Counted from the first letter of the stretch, positions 51,326-59,709 are shown. The stretch: 64,000 nt of DNA from Rhodobacteraceae bacterium UBA1943 (GCA_002336845.1 DDEX01000035.1:1-64000); one strand, 5' to 3'. Translations and numbers: made by a program. Notes: generated by a model from the sequence alone, not told the origin.

Positions 51326-52380
51326 GGCGCCAGCCCCAGCATCTTGCGATTGGCGGCGCGGTCTGTGCCCGCGCCTGCGAAATCATCGAACGCCTTTTCG
51401 GTGACGCGGATGATGTGCGACTTGACGAAAGCGGCCCCCTCGCGTGCGCCGTCCTCGGGGTGCTTAAGGGCGCATTCCCACTCGACCACCGCCCAGCCGT
51501 CAAAGCCGTATTGGGTGAGCTTCGAGAACACGCCGCCGAAATCCACCTGCCCGTCGCCCAGGCTTCGGAACCGTCCCGCCCGGTTCACCCACGACTGGAA
51601 GCCGCCATAGACGCCCTGCCGCCCGGTCGGGTTCAACTCGGCATCCTTCACATGGAACATGCGGATGCGGTCGTGATAAATGTCGATGTTTTCCAAATAG
51701 TTCAGGTGCTGCAAAACGTAATGCGACGGATCATAGAGCATGTTCGCGCGCGCATGGTTTCCGACGCGTTCAAGGAACATCTCATAACTGATGCCGTCGT
51801 GCAGATCCTCTCCGGGGTGGATTTCAAAGCACAGGTCCACGCCCATGTCCTCGGCATGGTTCAGGATCGGCGTCCAGCGGCGCGCAAGTTCGTCAAAGGC
51901 TTCCTCGACCAGACCGGCGGGACGCTGCGGCCAGGGATAGACATAGGGCCAGGCCAGCGCGCCACTGAAGGTTGCTTGCGCTGTCAGGCCCAGATTGCGG
52001 CTGGCGGTCAGCGCCAGCTTCACCTGATCCACCGCCCAGGCCTGCCGCGCGACGGGGTTGCCCCGCACCGCCGGGGCGGCGAAACCGTCAAAGGCTGTGT
52101 CATAGGCCGGATGCACGGCGACCAACTGGCCCTGCAAATGCGTTGAAAGTTCGGTCACGGCAATGCCGGCTTCGGCTGCCACGCCTTTGATCTCGTCGCA
52201 GTAATCCTTGGATGCTGCGGCCTTTTCCAGATCGAACAGCCGGGCATCCCAACTGGGCAGTTGAACACCGGCATAACCACACTCTGCCGCCCAGCGGGTG
52301 ATAGAGGCCCAGGTGTTGAAGGGTGCGGTATCGCCCGCGAACTGCGCCAGAAACAGCGCCGGACCTTTGATCGTTCGCAT
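51322..52380 (-). CDS. Sugar phosphate isomerase/epimerase (TIM barrel)
   Basis: A 352-residue xylose-isomerase-like TIM barrel starting MRTIKGPALFLAQFAGDTAPFNTW. Metal-site strand ends are visible in LCFEIHPGEDLHD (Glu, His), MLYDPSHYVLQ (Asp, His), FHVKDAELNPTGRQG (His, Asp) and AVVEWECALKHPEDGA (Glu). Pairing with a Gfo/Idh/MocA dehydrogenase is common, for example in inositol and 3-ketosugar pathways where the barrel acts as a dehydratase or epimerase. It is the first gene of the importer operon. The ATG follows GGGGAGGGG. A longer in-frame start would run through the operator region and was rejected. Confidence 0.9.
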   Translation of the reverse strand: MRTIKGPALFLAQFAGDTAPFNTWASITRWAAECGYAGVQLPSWDARLFDLEKAAASKDYCDEIKGVAAEAGIAVTELSTHLQGQLVAVHPAYDTAFDGFAAPAVRGNPVARQAWAVDQVKLALTASRNLGLTAQATFSGALAWPYVYPWPQRPAGLVEEAFDELARRWTPILNHAEDMGVDLCFEIHPGEDLHDGISYEMFLERVGNHARANMLYDPSHYVLQHLNYLENIDIYHDRIRMFHVKDAELNPTGRQGVYGGFQSWVNRAGRFRSLGDGQVDFGGVFSKLTQYGFDGWAVVEWECALKHPEDGAREGAAFVKSHIIRVTEKAFDDFAGAGTDRAANRKMLGLAP

Positions 52381-52400
52381 CAGCCCCTCCCCGAGCGTGA

Positions 52401-52414
52401 TGTAATCGGTTTCA
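52401..52414. promoter_or_regulatory. LacI-family operator candidate 1
   Basis: TGTAATCGGTTTCA fits the LacI/GalR-type consensus TGNAANCGNTTNCA with the central CG. It lies 20 bases upstream of the isomerase start and 93 bases from the LacI gene start. Confidence 0.65.
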
Positions 52415-52432
52415 TTTACGATAGACGAGCAA

Positions 52433-52446
52433 TGTAAACGATTGCA
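52433..52446. promoter_or_regulatory. LacI-family operator candidate 2
   Basis: TGTAAACGATTGCA fits the same consensus with near-perfect dyad symmetry. Its centre lies 32 bases (about three helical turns) from that of candidate 1, so two dimers could bind the same face of the DNA. Confidence 0.72.
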
Positions 52447-52507
52447 AGATGATTCCTGCGACCGAAATCTGATTGAGCAGCCCGATCCGGCGGCGTAGGG
52501 AAGAGCG

Positions 52508-53512
52508 ATGAAGAAATATCGTCCCAATATCAGCGATGTCGCCCGTCTGGCGGGGGTTTCGACGGCCACGGTCAGTCGCGCCCTGTCAAACCCCTCGTTG
52601 GTCAGTGAGGCGACGCGCGAGGCGGTGCGCGGTGCGATTGCGGCCACCGGATACCGGCTGAACGAAACGGCGCGCAACCTGCGGCATCGCCGGACAGGCG
52701 GCATCCTTGCGCTGGTTCCGAACCTGGCCAATCCGTTCTTTTCACAAATCCTGTCAGGCGTTGCCTCGGTTCTTGGCCCGGCTGGATACAATCTGCTGAT
52801 TGCAGATACGCGCACCGCCGGGGCCGACCGGCTGCTGGATTACGCCGAACCGTCGCGCTCTGACGGGTTGATCATTCTGGATGGTTCCTTGCCGGTTTCT
52901 GCGCTGACCGGCCGTATTCCGATTGTTGAGGCTTGCGAATGGGTGCCCGGCCTTGTTGCCCCGCGCGTCAAGATCGACAATCGCTCGGCGGCGGGATTGG
53001 CGGTGCAACATCTTGCCGATCTTGGCCATGTGCGTATCGGCCATGTCGTTGGGCCGGCAGGCAATGTTCTGAGCGTTGCGCGTCTGGCAGGTTATGAGGA
53101 TGCGCTGCGCAGTCGTGGACTGCCGCTGGTGCAAAGTGCGATCTATCAGGGCGACTTTTCGCTGGAGTCTGGTCGCGCAGCCGCCGCCCTGTGGCTGCAA
53201 CAACCCCAAGAAACGCGGCCGACGGCGTTGTTTCTTGCCTCTGATGCCATGGCTTGCGGTTTCATCGGCGAAGTACAGCGCCACGGGCTGACGGTGCCGC
53301 GTGATGTCTCGGTCGTGGGCTTCGACGATATCGAACTGATCGCTCATATCTCGCCGCCGCTGACCACGATCCGCCAGCCGCGCACGGCCATCGGGCAGGT
53401 GGCGGCAGAGCGGCTGTTGAATCGCTTGCGCAGCATCGATGATACGGATGAGGATACGATCCTGCCGGTCGAACTGATCATCCGTGCAAGCACCGCCGCC
53501 CCACGGCGCTGA
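52508..53512 (+). CDS. LacI family transcriptional regulator
   Basis: A 334-residue LacI/GalR regulator. The N-terminal HTH and hinge are NISDVARLAGVSTATVSRALSNPSLVSEATREAV (about 5-38) with YRLNETARNLR. The periplasmic-binding-like sensor domain follows, with GILALVPNLANPFFSQILSGV and VSVVGFDDIELIAHISPPLTTIRQP, typical of sugar effectors. It is divergent from the importer/isomerase operon with two matching operator sites between them, so it likely represses that operon, and perhaps itself, until the sugar is present. The start follows GGGAAGAGCG. Confidence 0.93.
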   Translation: MKKYRPNISDVARLAGVSTATVSRALSNPSLVSEATREAVRGAIAATGYRLNETARNLRHRRTGGILALVPNLANPFFSQILSGVASVLGPAGYNLLIADTRTAGADRLLDYAEPSRSDGLIILDGSLPVSALTGRIPIVEACEWVPGLVAPRVKIDNRSAAGLAVQHLADLGHVRIGHVVGPAGNVLSVARLAGYEDALRSRGLPLVQSAIYQGDFSLESGRAAAALWLQQPQETRPTALFLASDAMACGFIGEVQRHGLTVPRDVSVVGFDDIELIAHISPPLTTIRQPRTAIGQVAAERLLNRLRSIDDTDEDTILPVELIIRASTAAPRR

Positions 53513-53583
53513 CCCATCGGCAAAGCCCGCGTCATCCGACCGCAAGGCCGATCATGTCCTATACACCGGGCACCTTCGGTTCG

Positions 53584-54228
53584 TCAGGCGGGCCGATCCT
53601 GTCCCGGGTTTCGGGTTTGCGATGCACGGCGCAGCGCCTCTTCCAGCTCGGCGATCCGGGCATCGCGGTTATGGATGGCTTCGGCCACATCCTCCGGATC
53701 CAGAAGGGGCGGGATATGGCGCGGACAGTTCGCATCCCAAGCCAGGATGTCAAAAACAAAGGCCCGTTCTGGCCGCCCTTTGGCATCCTCGGGCGTCAGT
53801 CGGGCCAGTAGTGCGCTGTCATTCTCAATCATCCGGGCACGGCCCCAAATCTTCACCCGTTGCTGGCGCGCATAGTCGATAAGGAACAGAAATGCCCGCG
53901 GATTGTCGATCAGGTTGCCTTGCGTGATGAACTGCCGGTTGCCGACCAGATCGGCGAAGCCAAGCGTTCTTGGCCCCAGAACCCTGAGAAAACCTTTCGG
54001 CCCGCCGCGGTGCTGGGCATAGGGATAGCCCAGCGGATTGCTGGTAACGACATAAAGCGTGCGGACCTGCGCCGCGAAAGCGGCAAGTTCCGGCGTGACT
54101 GTCGTCTGCCAACCGCCCGCCGCCTCATGTCTGGCATAGGCCGCGCGCGAACCGCGCTGTTCCTGCAAGGCCTTCACGGTCGGGGTAAAGGCGATGTCGC
54201 TGGAATAGACAAACCCTTCGTCAGTCAT
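53584..54228 (-). CDS. Pyridoxamine 5'-phosphate oxidase-fold (PPOX) flavin-binding family protein
   Basis: A 214-residue split-barrel protein. LYVVTSNPLGYPYAQHRGGPKGFLRVLGPRTLGFADLVGNRQFITQGNL (about 59-107) is the FMN-binding core, and RAFLFLIDYARQQRVKIWGRARMI follows. The last 40 residues are charged and helical (EAIHNRDARIAELEEALRRA), possibly a short coiled coil. Such proteins bind flavin or haem and act on reactive small molecules; this is not PdxH itself. It is the last gene of the operon divergent from LysR, three bases after the DUF1348 gene. Confidence 0.88.
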   Translation of the reverse strand: MTDEGFVYSSDIAFTPTVKALQEQRGSRAAYARHEAAGGWQTTVTPELAAFAAQVRTLYVVTSNPLGYPYAQHRGGPKGFLRVLGPRTLGFADLVGNRQFITQGNLIDNPRAFLFLIDYARQQRVKIWGRARMIENDSALLARLTPEDAKGRPERAFVFDILAWDANCPRHIPPLLDPEDVAEAIHNRDARIAELEEALRRASQTRNPGQDRPA

Positions 54229-54231
54229 GAT

Positions 54232-54696
54232 CTATAGTCCCAGTTCTGTCAGGCCGGGATGATCGACCGGGCGCGGACCTTGAGGCCAATGGAACAGCCG
54301 TTCGGTTGCCGAGATCGTCAGATCATTGATCGATGCGATGCGGCGGCGCATCAGACCTGCGGCATCGAATTCCCAGTTTTCGTTGCCATAGCTGCGAAAC
54401 CAGCGACCGCTGTCGTTGCGCCATTCATAGGCAAAGCGCACTGCAATACGGTTGTCCTGCCAGGCCCAAACCTCCTTGATCAGGCGATAGTCCTGTTCGG
54501 TCGCCCATTTGCGAACCAGAAAGGCGGTGATCGCCGCACGACCCTGAAAGAACTCGGCGCGGTTTCGCCACAGGCTGTCTTCGGTATAGGCCAACGCGAC
54601 GCGAGCCGGATCGCGGCTGTTCCAGGCGTCTTCGGCCATGCGGGCCTTTTGGGCGGCAGTCTCGGCGACAAAAGGGGGCAAGGGCGGACGGCTCAT
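54232..54696 (-). CDS. DUF1348 / SnoaL-like nuclear transport factor 2 family protein
   Basis: A 154-residue NTF2-fold protein of the DUF1348 type: AEDAWNSRDPARVALAYTEDSLWRNRAEFFQGRAAITAFLVRKWA (about 20-64), then VRFAYEWRNDSGRWFRSYGNENWEFD. The cone-shaped fold often forms a small hydrophobic pocket for an isomerase or cyclase reaction, but no reaction is established for DUF1348. The start was chosen at MSRPPLPP, eight bases after AAGGAG. It lies behind a double hairpin separating it from the AhpD-like gene. Confidence 0.88.
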   Translation of the reverse strand: MSRPPLPPFVAETAAQKARMAEDAWNSRDPARVALAYTEDSLWRNRAEFFQGRAAITAFLVRKWATEQDYRLIKEVWAWQDNRIAVRFAYEWRNDSGRWFRSYGNENWEFDAAGLMRRRIASINDLTISATERLFHWPQGPRPVDHPGLTELGL

Positions 54697-54710
54697 GGCG
54701 AACTCCTTGA

Positions 54711-54746
54711 GGTGTGGCCGGGGGCAGGGTTGCCACACCCCCGGCC
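54711..54746. promoter_or_regulatory. Two mutually exclusive hairpins between the AhpD-like and DUF1348 genes
   Basis: GGTGTGGC (54711-54718) pairs with GCCACACC (54732-54739), and GGCCGGGG (54716-54723) pairs with CCCCGGCC (54739-54746). Both are perfect eight-base stems, and their arms overlap so only one can form at a time. The structure sits just upstream of the AAGGAG site of the DUF1348 gene on the minus-strand transcript. It could be a weak terminator, a processing site or an attenuator. Confidence 0.5.
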
Positions 54747-54752
54747 TTGGGG

Positions 54753-55298
54753 TCAGGCGTTGACGGCGACGACCGGGAAGTCAACTTCGGTCCCGAAGAC
54801 CTCGTTGATATAGTTCGTCAGGGTGTTCAGAGCGACATGAGCCACGATCTCGACCAGTTCGGCATCGGAATAGCCTGCGGCGCGGACAGCGGAAAGTTCG
54901 GCGTCCGACACCATGCCACGGTTCTTCGTGACGCTGATGGCAAAGCCGATCGCCGCGGCAACCTTTGCATTGCCCGACCCGCCCTTGCGGTTCATGGCAA
55001 CCTCTGCCTCTGACAGCTTTACAAGGTTGGTGCCCAGGAAGGTGTGTGCAGCCAGGCAATAGCCGCAGCCATTGGCCTGAGCGACGGCAAGGGCAATGCC
55101 TTCGCGTACGGCAGCGGGCAGCTTGCCCTTGCCCAATGCACCATTCAGTCCAAGATAGCCTTCCAGGGCTGCGGGGCTGTTGGCGACGATGCGAAACAGG
55201 TTCGGCACGCTGCCAAGTTGCTTGTTCACAGCCTCAAGCAGGGGGCGCGCGGCTTCGGGTGCGGCGTCGATGGTGGCTGGGGTGGGAATGCGGGACAT
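54753..55298 (-). CDS. Carboxymuconolactone decarboxylase/AhpD-like peroxidase-related protein
   Basis: A 181-residue AhpD-fold protein. The redox motif is CGYCLAAHTFLG (about residues 82-93), with Cys-x2-Cys and the following His of AhpD-type alkylhydroperoxidases; the helices before it (REGIALAVAQANG) are typical. It probably reduces organic peroxides or acts in thiol relay rather than decarboxylating carboxymuconolactone. It is the first gene of the operon divergent from the LysR gene. The start MSRIPTPATIDAA follows AGGAGATAAACCG. Confidence 0.92.
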   Translation of the reverse strand: MSRIPTPATIDAAPEAARPLLEAVNKQLGSVPNLFRIVANSPAALEGYLGLNGALGKGKLPAAVREGIALAVAQANGCGYCLAAHTFLGTNLVKLSEAEVAMNRKGGSGNAKVAAAIGFAISVTKNRGMVSDAELSAVRAAGYSDAELVEIVAHVALNTLTNYINEVFGTEVDFPVVAVNA

Positions 55299-55415
55299 CG
55301 GTTTATCTCCTGAAGGCGCGGCATCTTGCCCGCCGTTCCCATGGAAATGATTGAAGCGACTTATAATGAGAATATAGATTACCTGCGTTACTTCATTGCA
55401 TAAACCGGGATAATC

Positions 55416-56327
55416 ATGGATCGACTCGACATGATGAGGTGCTTCGTGGCCGTTGCCGATCATGGCAGCTTTGCTGCGGCGGCCCGCAAGCTGGGGCTTT
55501 CCACCTCGGCGCTGACGCGGCACGTTGCCGGGCTGGAGGACGACCTGTCCGCACAGCTTATGCGCCGCACCACCCGCGCGGTTAGCCTGACGGACGAGGG
55601 ATCGAGGTTTCTGGACCGTGCCCGTGGCCTTCTGGCCGATTTCGACGAGGCGAAAACCGCCCTTGAGGGCAATGAAAAGGATTTGACCGGTCGGCTTGTT
55701 GTGACAGCACCCATCACCTTCGGCCGTATTCATGTCGCGCCGCTGCTTGCCCGCTTTGCTCGGTTGCATCCGCGGCTTGAGGTCGATCTTCAGGTCAGCG
55801 ACCGTTTTGAAAGTCTGGTTGAGGATGGCATCGACGTGGCCTTCAGGATAGGGCACCTGTCCGATTCCACGGATATTGCCGTCAAGGTCGGGGCGGTGCG
55901 CCGCGTGCTGGTGGGGGCTCCGCAATATCTTGCCGGAGCGCCGGAGCTTCGGCAGCCGAATGATCTATTCGCACACCGCCTGATCGGGTTTCGCGCGATG
56001 ACTCCGGCGGGGCAATGGGGCTTCTTTCCAAAAGCCGGGCCGGTGACCATTCGGCCTTCCGTGGCATTTTCCACCAACAGCGCAGATATCGCAATCGCTC
56101 ATGCCTGCGGCGCAGGGGGGGTGACCCTTGCCCTCAGCTATCAGGTGTTCAGCCAACTGCAATCGGGCGGCCTGGTGCGGCAACTGGCCGATTGTGAACC
56201 ACCGCCGATGCCCGTCAGCTTTGTCACCAGCGGAAACAGGCGAATGCCAGCGCGTCTGCGGTTGCTTCTGGACATGATCCGCAGATCTGCCGACTGGGAT
56301 TTCGCGCTTGAACCCGGAAAGGAATGA
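55416..56327 (+). CDS. LysR family transcriptional regulator
   Basis: A 303-residue LysR regulator. The winged HTH at 1-60 reads MDRLDMMRCFVAVADHGSFAAAARKLGLSTSALTRHVAGLEDDL, with the residues usual for the subfamily that includes DmlR and other single-operon activators. The effector domain begins near residue 90 (GRLVVTAPITFGRIHVAPLLARF). It is divergent from the AhpD-DUF1348-PPOX operon with about 117 bases between the starts, and that AT-rich region (TTATAATGAGAATATAGA) is the likely binding site. Control of that operon is inference from position. Confidence 0.93.
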   Translation: MDRLDMMRCFVAVADHGSFAAAARKLGLSTSALTRHVAGLEDDLSAQLMRRTTRAVSLTDEGSRFLDRARGLLADFDEAKTALEGNEKDLTGRLVVTAPITFGRIHVAPLLARFARLHPRLEVDLQVSDRFESLVEDGIDVAFRIGHLSDSTDIAVKVGAVRRVLVGAPQYLAGAPELRQPNDLFAHRLIGFRAMTPAGQWGFFPKAGPVTIRPSVAFSTNSADIAIAHACGAGGVTLALSYQVFSQLQSGGLVRQLADCEPPPMPVSFVTSGNRRMPARLRLLLDMIRRSADWDFALEPGKE

Positions 56328-56537
56328 GGGCTGCGGTGCCGCGACTGTACCCCCGGTTGCTATTGCTCCTTATGCTTTCGGCGGCAACAGGTCCGTGCTT
56401 GCAATCCCTGACAAGGCGCGGGCTGTTCATGGGCTCATTGGGCAAGGAATTGGTCTCGTTGCCTGTGCGGGGACGGCGGGCAGATCGGCGTGAGTTGGAC
56501 ATTTCCGGTCGTCCGAGAACAGAGGAGGGCGGTGTGG

Positions 56538-57194
56538 TTATATGGTTTCCCAAAGCAGGCCCACGGCAATGCCGAGCAGGGTCAACCCACCCGCCCAGGC
56601 AAAGATTTCACGGGCCCGCTTGCTTCCGTTCAAGGTTTTCGTCATCGCCCCGCCCATGGCCGCGACAACAAGGTCCGATGGCACGGCCGTAAGGGGGACA
56701 AGACTGCCGAGGATCAGCAATTGCAGCGTGACATCGTCCCTTTCTGTCGGCGCGCCTCCCAGCGAAACGAAGGGTGGCAAGAACAGGGCGAAGAACAGAA
56801 CCGTCTTGGGGTTGAGAAGCTCGACCAGTACGCCCTGCCACATGATGGCAAGCATTGGCCTGCGGCTGACTTCGTTCAGTGATATTTCTTGCTGGGCACT
56901 GGCATGGGCGTCGCGGATCATGCCGATGCCAAGCCAGATCAGATAGGCCGATCCAAGATACCGCAACGCCAGCACCAGCCCGTCGAACCGGGCAAACAGG
57001 CTGGCCAGACCCAAGGCAGTTGCGATGGCCAGCACGATGCCGCCCAGGCAAAGGCCAAGCGCCGAGGCAAGGCCAGCGGCGCGGCTTTGGCCAACGCTGC
57101 GCGACAGAACATACAGCATCGATGGCCCCGGCACCGCACTCAGGGCAAAGCCGGCCAGGGCCACGGACAGAATGGATTGCAGGCTGGGCATCAT
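56538..57194 (-). CDS. LysE family amino acid/metabolite exporter
   Basis: A 218-residue LysE/RhtB-type exporter with about six hydrophobic segments. The beginning LQSILSVALAGFALSAVPGPSMLYVLSRSVGQSRAAGLASALG contains the PGP motif of the family, and YLIWLGIGMIRD and FFALFLPPFVS are typical. It exports amino acids or similar small molecules through the inner membrane. Its ATG overlaps the stop of the oxygenase gene by one base (TGATG), so the two are tightly coupled and the exporter may remove the oxygenase product. Confidence 0.92.
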   Translation of the reverse strand: MMPSLQSILSVALAGFALSAVPGPSMLYVLSRSVGQSRAAGLASALGLCLGGIVLAIATALGLASLFARFDGLVLALRYLGSAYLIWLGIGMIRDAHASAQQEISLNEVSRRPMLAIMWQGVLVELLNPKTVLFFALFLPPFVSLGGAPTERDDVTLQLLILGSLVPLTAVPSDLVVAAMGGAMTKTLNGSKRAREIFAWAGGLTLLGIAVGLLWETI

Positions 57195-58264
57195 CAGGCG
57201 TTGCTTTCCTGTATCCGGTGTTCAAACGGGTTCTGGATCTGGGCGCCCCGAGGGGTAATGCCAGAGGCCTCGCTGCGCCGACGCCGCTCTCGCAGATAGG
57301 GAAAGTCACGCAGCAGCATGCGTTCAAGATGGGCACCAGCAAGAAATGGCTGATACTTTGGCCGCTCACCACGCCGGACCAGCCGGGGGAACGGACGGAT
57401 CAAGGTATCGTGGTTCGCGGCAACGAAATAAGGCATCGAGAACCGTTCTGGCATCAGGTTGACAACCCGGTGCGGAGTGGATTTCAGGATGCCGTTGCTC
57501 CATGCCTCCAGCATGTCGCCGATGTTCACGACATAGGCGCTGTGATCAACGGGAACGTCGATCCAGCGGTTGTCTTGTGTCATGACCTGAAGGCCTTCGT
57601 TGCGCGTGTGCAGCAGGGTCAGGCACTCATAGTCGGTATGCGCGCCCATATTCACCGACCGGCGGTCAACTGTCTGGCCCGCGCGTACATAATGCAAAAG
57701 ACGCAACTGCGATATCGGCCTGCTCATGTGGTCGGTCAGCGCGCCATGCGGCAGGCCCAGATAACTTTCCAGCGCCCCGCAGACCAGGCGGCCCAGTGCG
57801 GCAACTTCGGTGTAATAGCGAGAGACGGTTTCCTTGAAACCGGCGAGGTCCGGCCAGACGTTCGGGCCCAGCACCAAATTACCGGACAAGAAATCCGGAT
57901 CGTCCCTCGGCAGATCAAGCCCAAGGTCGAAGGCTTCGTAGTTGCGGTGAACTTCGTCCGGATAGTCGCCCTTTTCGGTGAAGGGGACATAGCCTCGATG
58001 ATTGGGACTGCGGCCAATGTAATAGTTTTGCTTGGCCTGATCGGGCAGGGCGAAGAACTGCTGTGCTATCCGGTAAGTCGCCTCGATAAGGTTCGGATCG
58101 ATGCCATGGTGATGCACCCTGAAAAAGCCGATCTCGCGCGCCGCCTCTCCCAGTTCAAGGGCGATCCGCCTTTTGCTGGCAGCATCGCCGCGCCTGAGAT
58201 CGCCGATGTCGATAAGCGGCAGATCGTGAACCGCAGGTTTTGGTTTCAGAAAAGACGCTGCCAT
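57194..58264 (-). CDS. Isopenicillin N synthase-like Fe(II)/2-oxoglutarate dioxygenase
   Basis: A 356-residue member of the IPNS/2OG-Fe(II) oxygenase family. The DIOX_N domain (about 16-130) starts LPLIDIGDLRRGD. In the catalytic jelly roll, His209-x-Asp211 (MGAHTDYECL) and His265 (STPHRVVN) are the iron ligands, and Arg274-x-Ser276 (RFSMPYF) binds 2-oxoglutarate, so a 2OG-dependent reaction is expected. Length is normal. No penicillin genes are near. It is the first gene of a two-gene operon with a LysE exporter. The substrate is unknown; an amino-acid derivative is a reasonable guess. Confidence 0.92.
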   Translation of the reverse strand: MAASFLKPKPAVHDLPLIDIGDLRRGDAASKRRIALELGEAAREIGFFRVHHHGIDPNLIEATYRIAQQFFALPDQAKQNYYIGRSPNHRGYVPFTEKGDYPDEVHRNYEAFDLGLDLPRDDPDFLSGNLVLGPNVWPDLAGFKETVSRYYTEVAALGRLVCGALESYLGLPHGALTDHMSRPISQLRLLHYVRAGQTVDRRSVNMGAHTDYECLTLLHTRNEGLQVMTQDNRWIDVPVDHSAYVVNIGDMLEAWSNGILKSTPHRVVNLMPERFSMPYFVAANHDTLIRPFPRLVRRGERPKYQPFLAGAHLERMLLRDFPYLRERRRRSEASGITPRGAQIQNPFEHRIQESNA

Positions 58265-58368
58265 TGTGACCCCCCAGTCGCAAGAGCCGTCAGGCTATTG
58301 GTTCATGGTTAACAAAGCGTTCCCACGTCCGGTCCTGCCTTTGGATCACCGGTCCATGTCTGGCTTGG

Positions 58369-59709
58369 TCAGGGAATGGCGGGAAAGGTCAATTGAAACG
58401 ACGATCCGCAGCCGGGTTCTGAGGTTACCGTGATCGTACCGCCCGATTGCTGGGTGAACCCCTGCACGATGGACAAGCCCAGGCCGGTGCCCACCCCGAC
58501 CGGCTTGGACGTATAGAATGGATCGAAGATCTGGGGCAGCCGGTCAGGCGGAATGCCAATTCCGGTATCGGCGACGGTCAGGCGCACATAGCGCCCCGGT
58601 GGCAGGCTGGCGGCCAGCCCTGCGGCATCGGGCAGCGTATGGGTAAGGTTCTCGGTCTGGATCATGATCCTGCCACCAAGTGCGGTTGCGTCACGCGCAT
58701 TTTCGACAAGGTTCAGCAAGGTGCTGGCGATTGCCTTGCGGTCAGCCATGATCCGACACGGATCCTCGGCCAGCGTCAGTTTCGGGCGAAGTGCAGGATC
58801 GTTGTGGCGCGCGTCGCAGAACTTCGTGACCAGCTCATTCAGGTCAAGCGCGACGGGTTCCAGCCGGGTACGCTGGGCAAAGGCCAGCATGTCACGCATC
58901 AGTCTGGCGCCTCGCTCGGCTGCGATTTTGGCTTCGTCCAGGAACTCGGCCGATCCAGGGTTTGTGGCCTCGGTCTCGACAAGTTCCAGATTGCCCAGAA
59001 TGACGGTCAGCAGATTGTTGAATTCATGCGCGAAGCGACCGGTCAGCTTGCCGATCGCCTCGAGGCGTCGGGCTTCGAACAGCTTGGCCTCCAGCGCCTT
59101 GCGCATACCGGTTTCTTCGGTCAGCCGGTCATGCGAGGCGACCAGATCGCGGTATCGTTGTTGCGATCGCTGGGCCTCTGCCAGCAGTTCGAGCTTGGCA
59201 CCGGCCAGGGCGGCCACGGTGGTCAGGATTTCAAGCTCGGCTTCGCCGAATGCGTTCGGTTCTGGGTGCTCGCTGTCGATCACGCCGACAACACGGCCAC
59301 GAAAGACCAGCGGTACGCAAATCTCGGACCGGGCGGGCTGGGTGTCGGGTATGTAATTCTGGCTTTCCAACAGGTCATCGACAATGATCGCCTTGCGCGT
59401 CTGCGCCACCTTGCCGGTTATTCCTTGGCCAAACGGGATCACCAGAGGATTTATGATGTTGCGACCGAACGGGTTCTTGTCGCCCCATGCGGCCACCTGC
59501 GTCAGCCGCGTCTGGTCGTCATCGGCCTGGTAAATCACGCAATCGACGAAGTTCAGCCGCCCGACCACATTCTGTGCGACGTACCAGAACAGATCCTCGA
59601 CGCTGGGGATCTGGATCAGGTCCACCGCGAATGTGTTCAAGGTGCGCAGGGCGGAGGCTTCGCTTGACAGCCCCCAGACAGGCGCACTCTTGACCACGGG
59701 ACTGTGCAC
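58369..59709 (-). CDS. GAF domain sensor histidine kinase
   Basis: A 446-residue soluble histidine kinase without membrane segments. An N-terminal GAF domain (about 25-175, with WGDKNPFGRNIINPLVIPFGQGITGKVAQTRKAIIVDD) is followed by a short coiled coil, then the phosphoacceptor helix with His228 in RFAHEFNNLLTVILGN. The ATPase domain has the N box LLNLVENARDAT, the G1 box VADTGIGIP, the F box FDPFYTSK and the G2 box GTGLGLSIVQGF. HEFNN is typical of hybrid-kinase-like PAS/GAF kinases. No response regulator is adjacent, so it is an orphan kinase; its GAF ligand is unknown. Confidence 0.93.
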   Translation of the reverse strand: MHSPVVKSAPVWGLSSEASALRTLNTFAVDLIQIPSVEDLFWYVAQNVVGRLNFVDCVIYQADDDQTRLTQVAAWGDKNPFGRNIINPLVIPFGQGITGKVAQTRKAIIVDDLLESQNYIPDTQPARSEICVPLVFRGRVVGVIDSEHPEPNAFGEAELEILTTVAALAGAKLELLAEAQRSQQRYRDLVASHDRLTEETGMRKALEAKLFEARRLEAIGKLTGRFAHEFNNLLTVILGNLELVETEATNPGSAEFLDEAKIAAERGARLMRDMLAFAQRTRLEPVALDLNELVTKFCDARHNDPALRPKLTLAEDPCRIMADRKAIASTLLNLVENARDATALGGRIMIQTENLTHTLPDAAGLAASLPPGRYVRLTVADTGIGIPPDRLPQIFDPFYTSKPVGVGTGLGLSIVQGFTQQSGGTITVTSEPGCGSSFQLTFPAIP

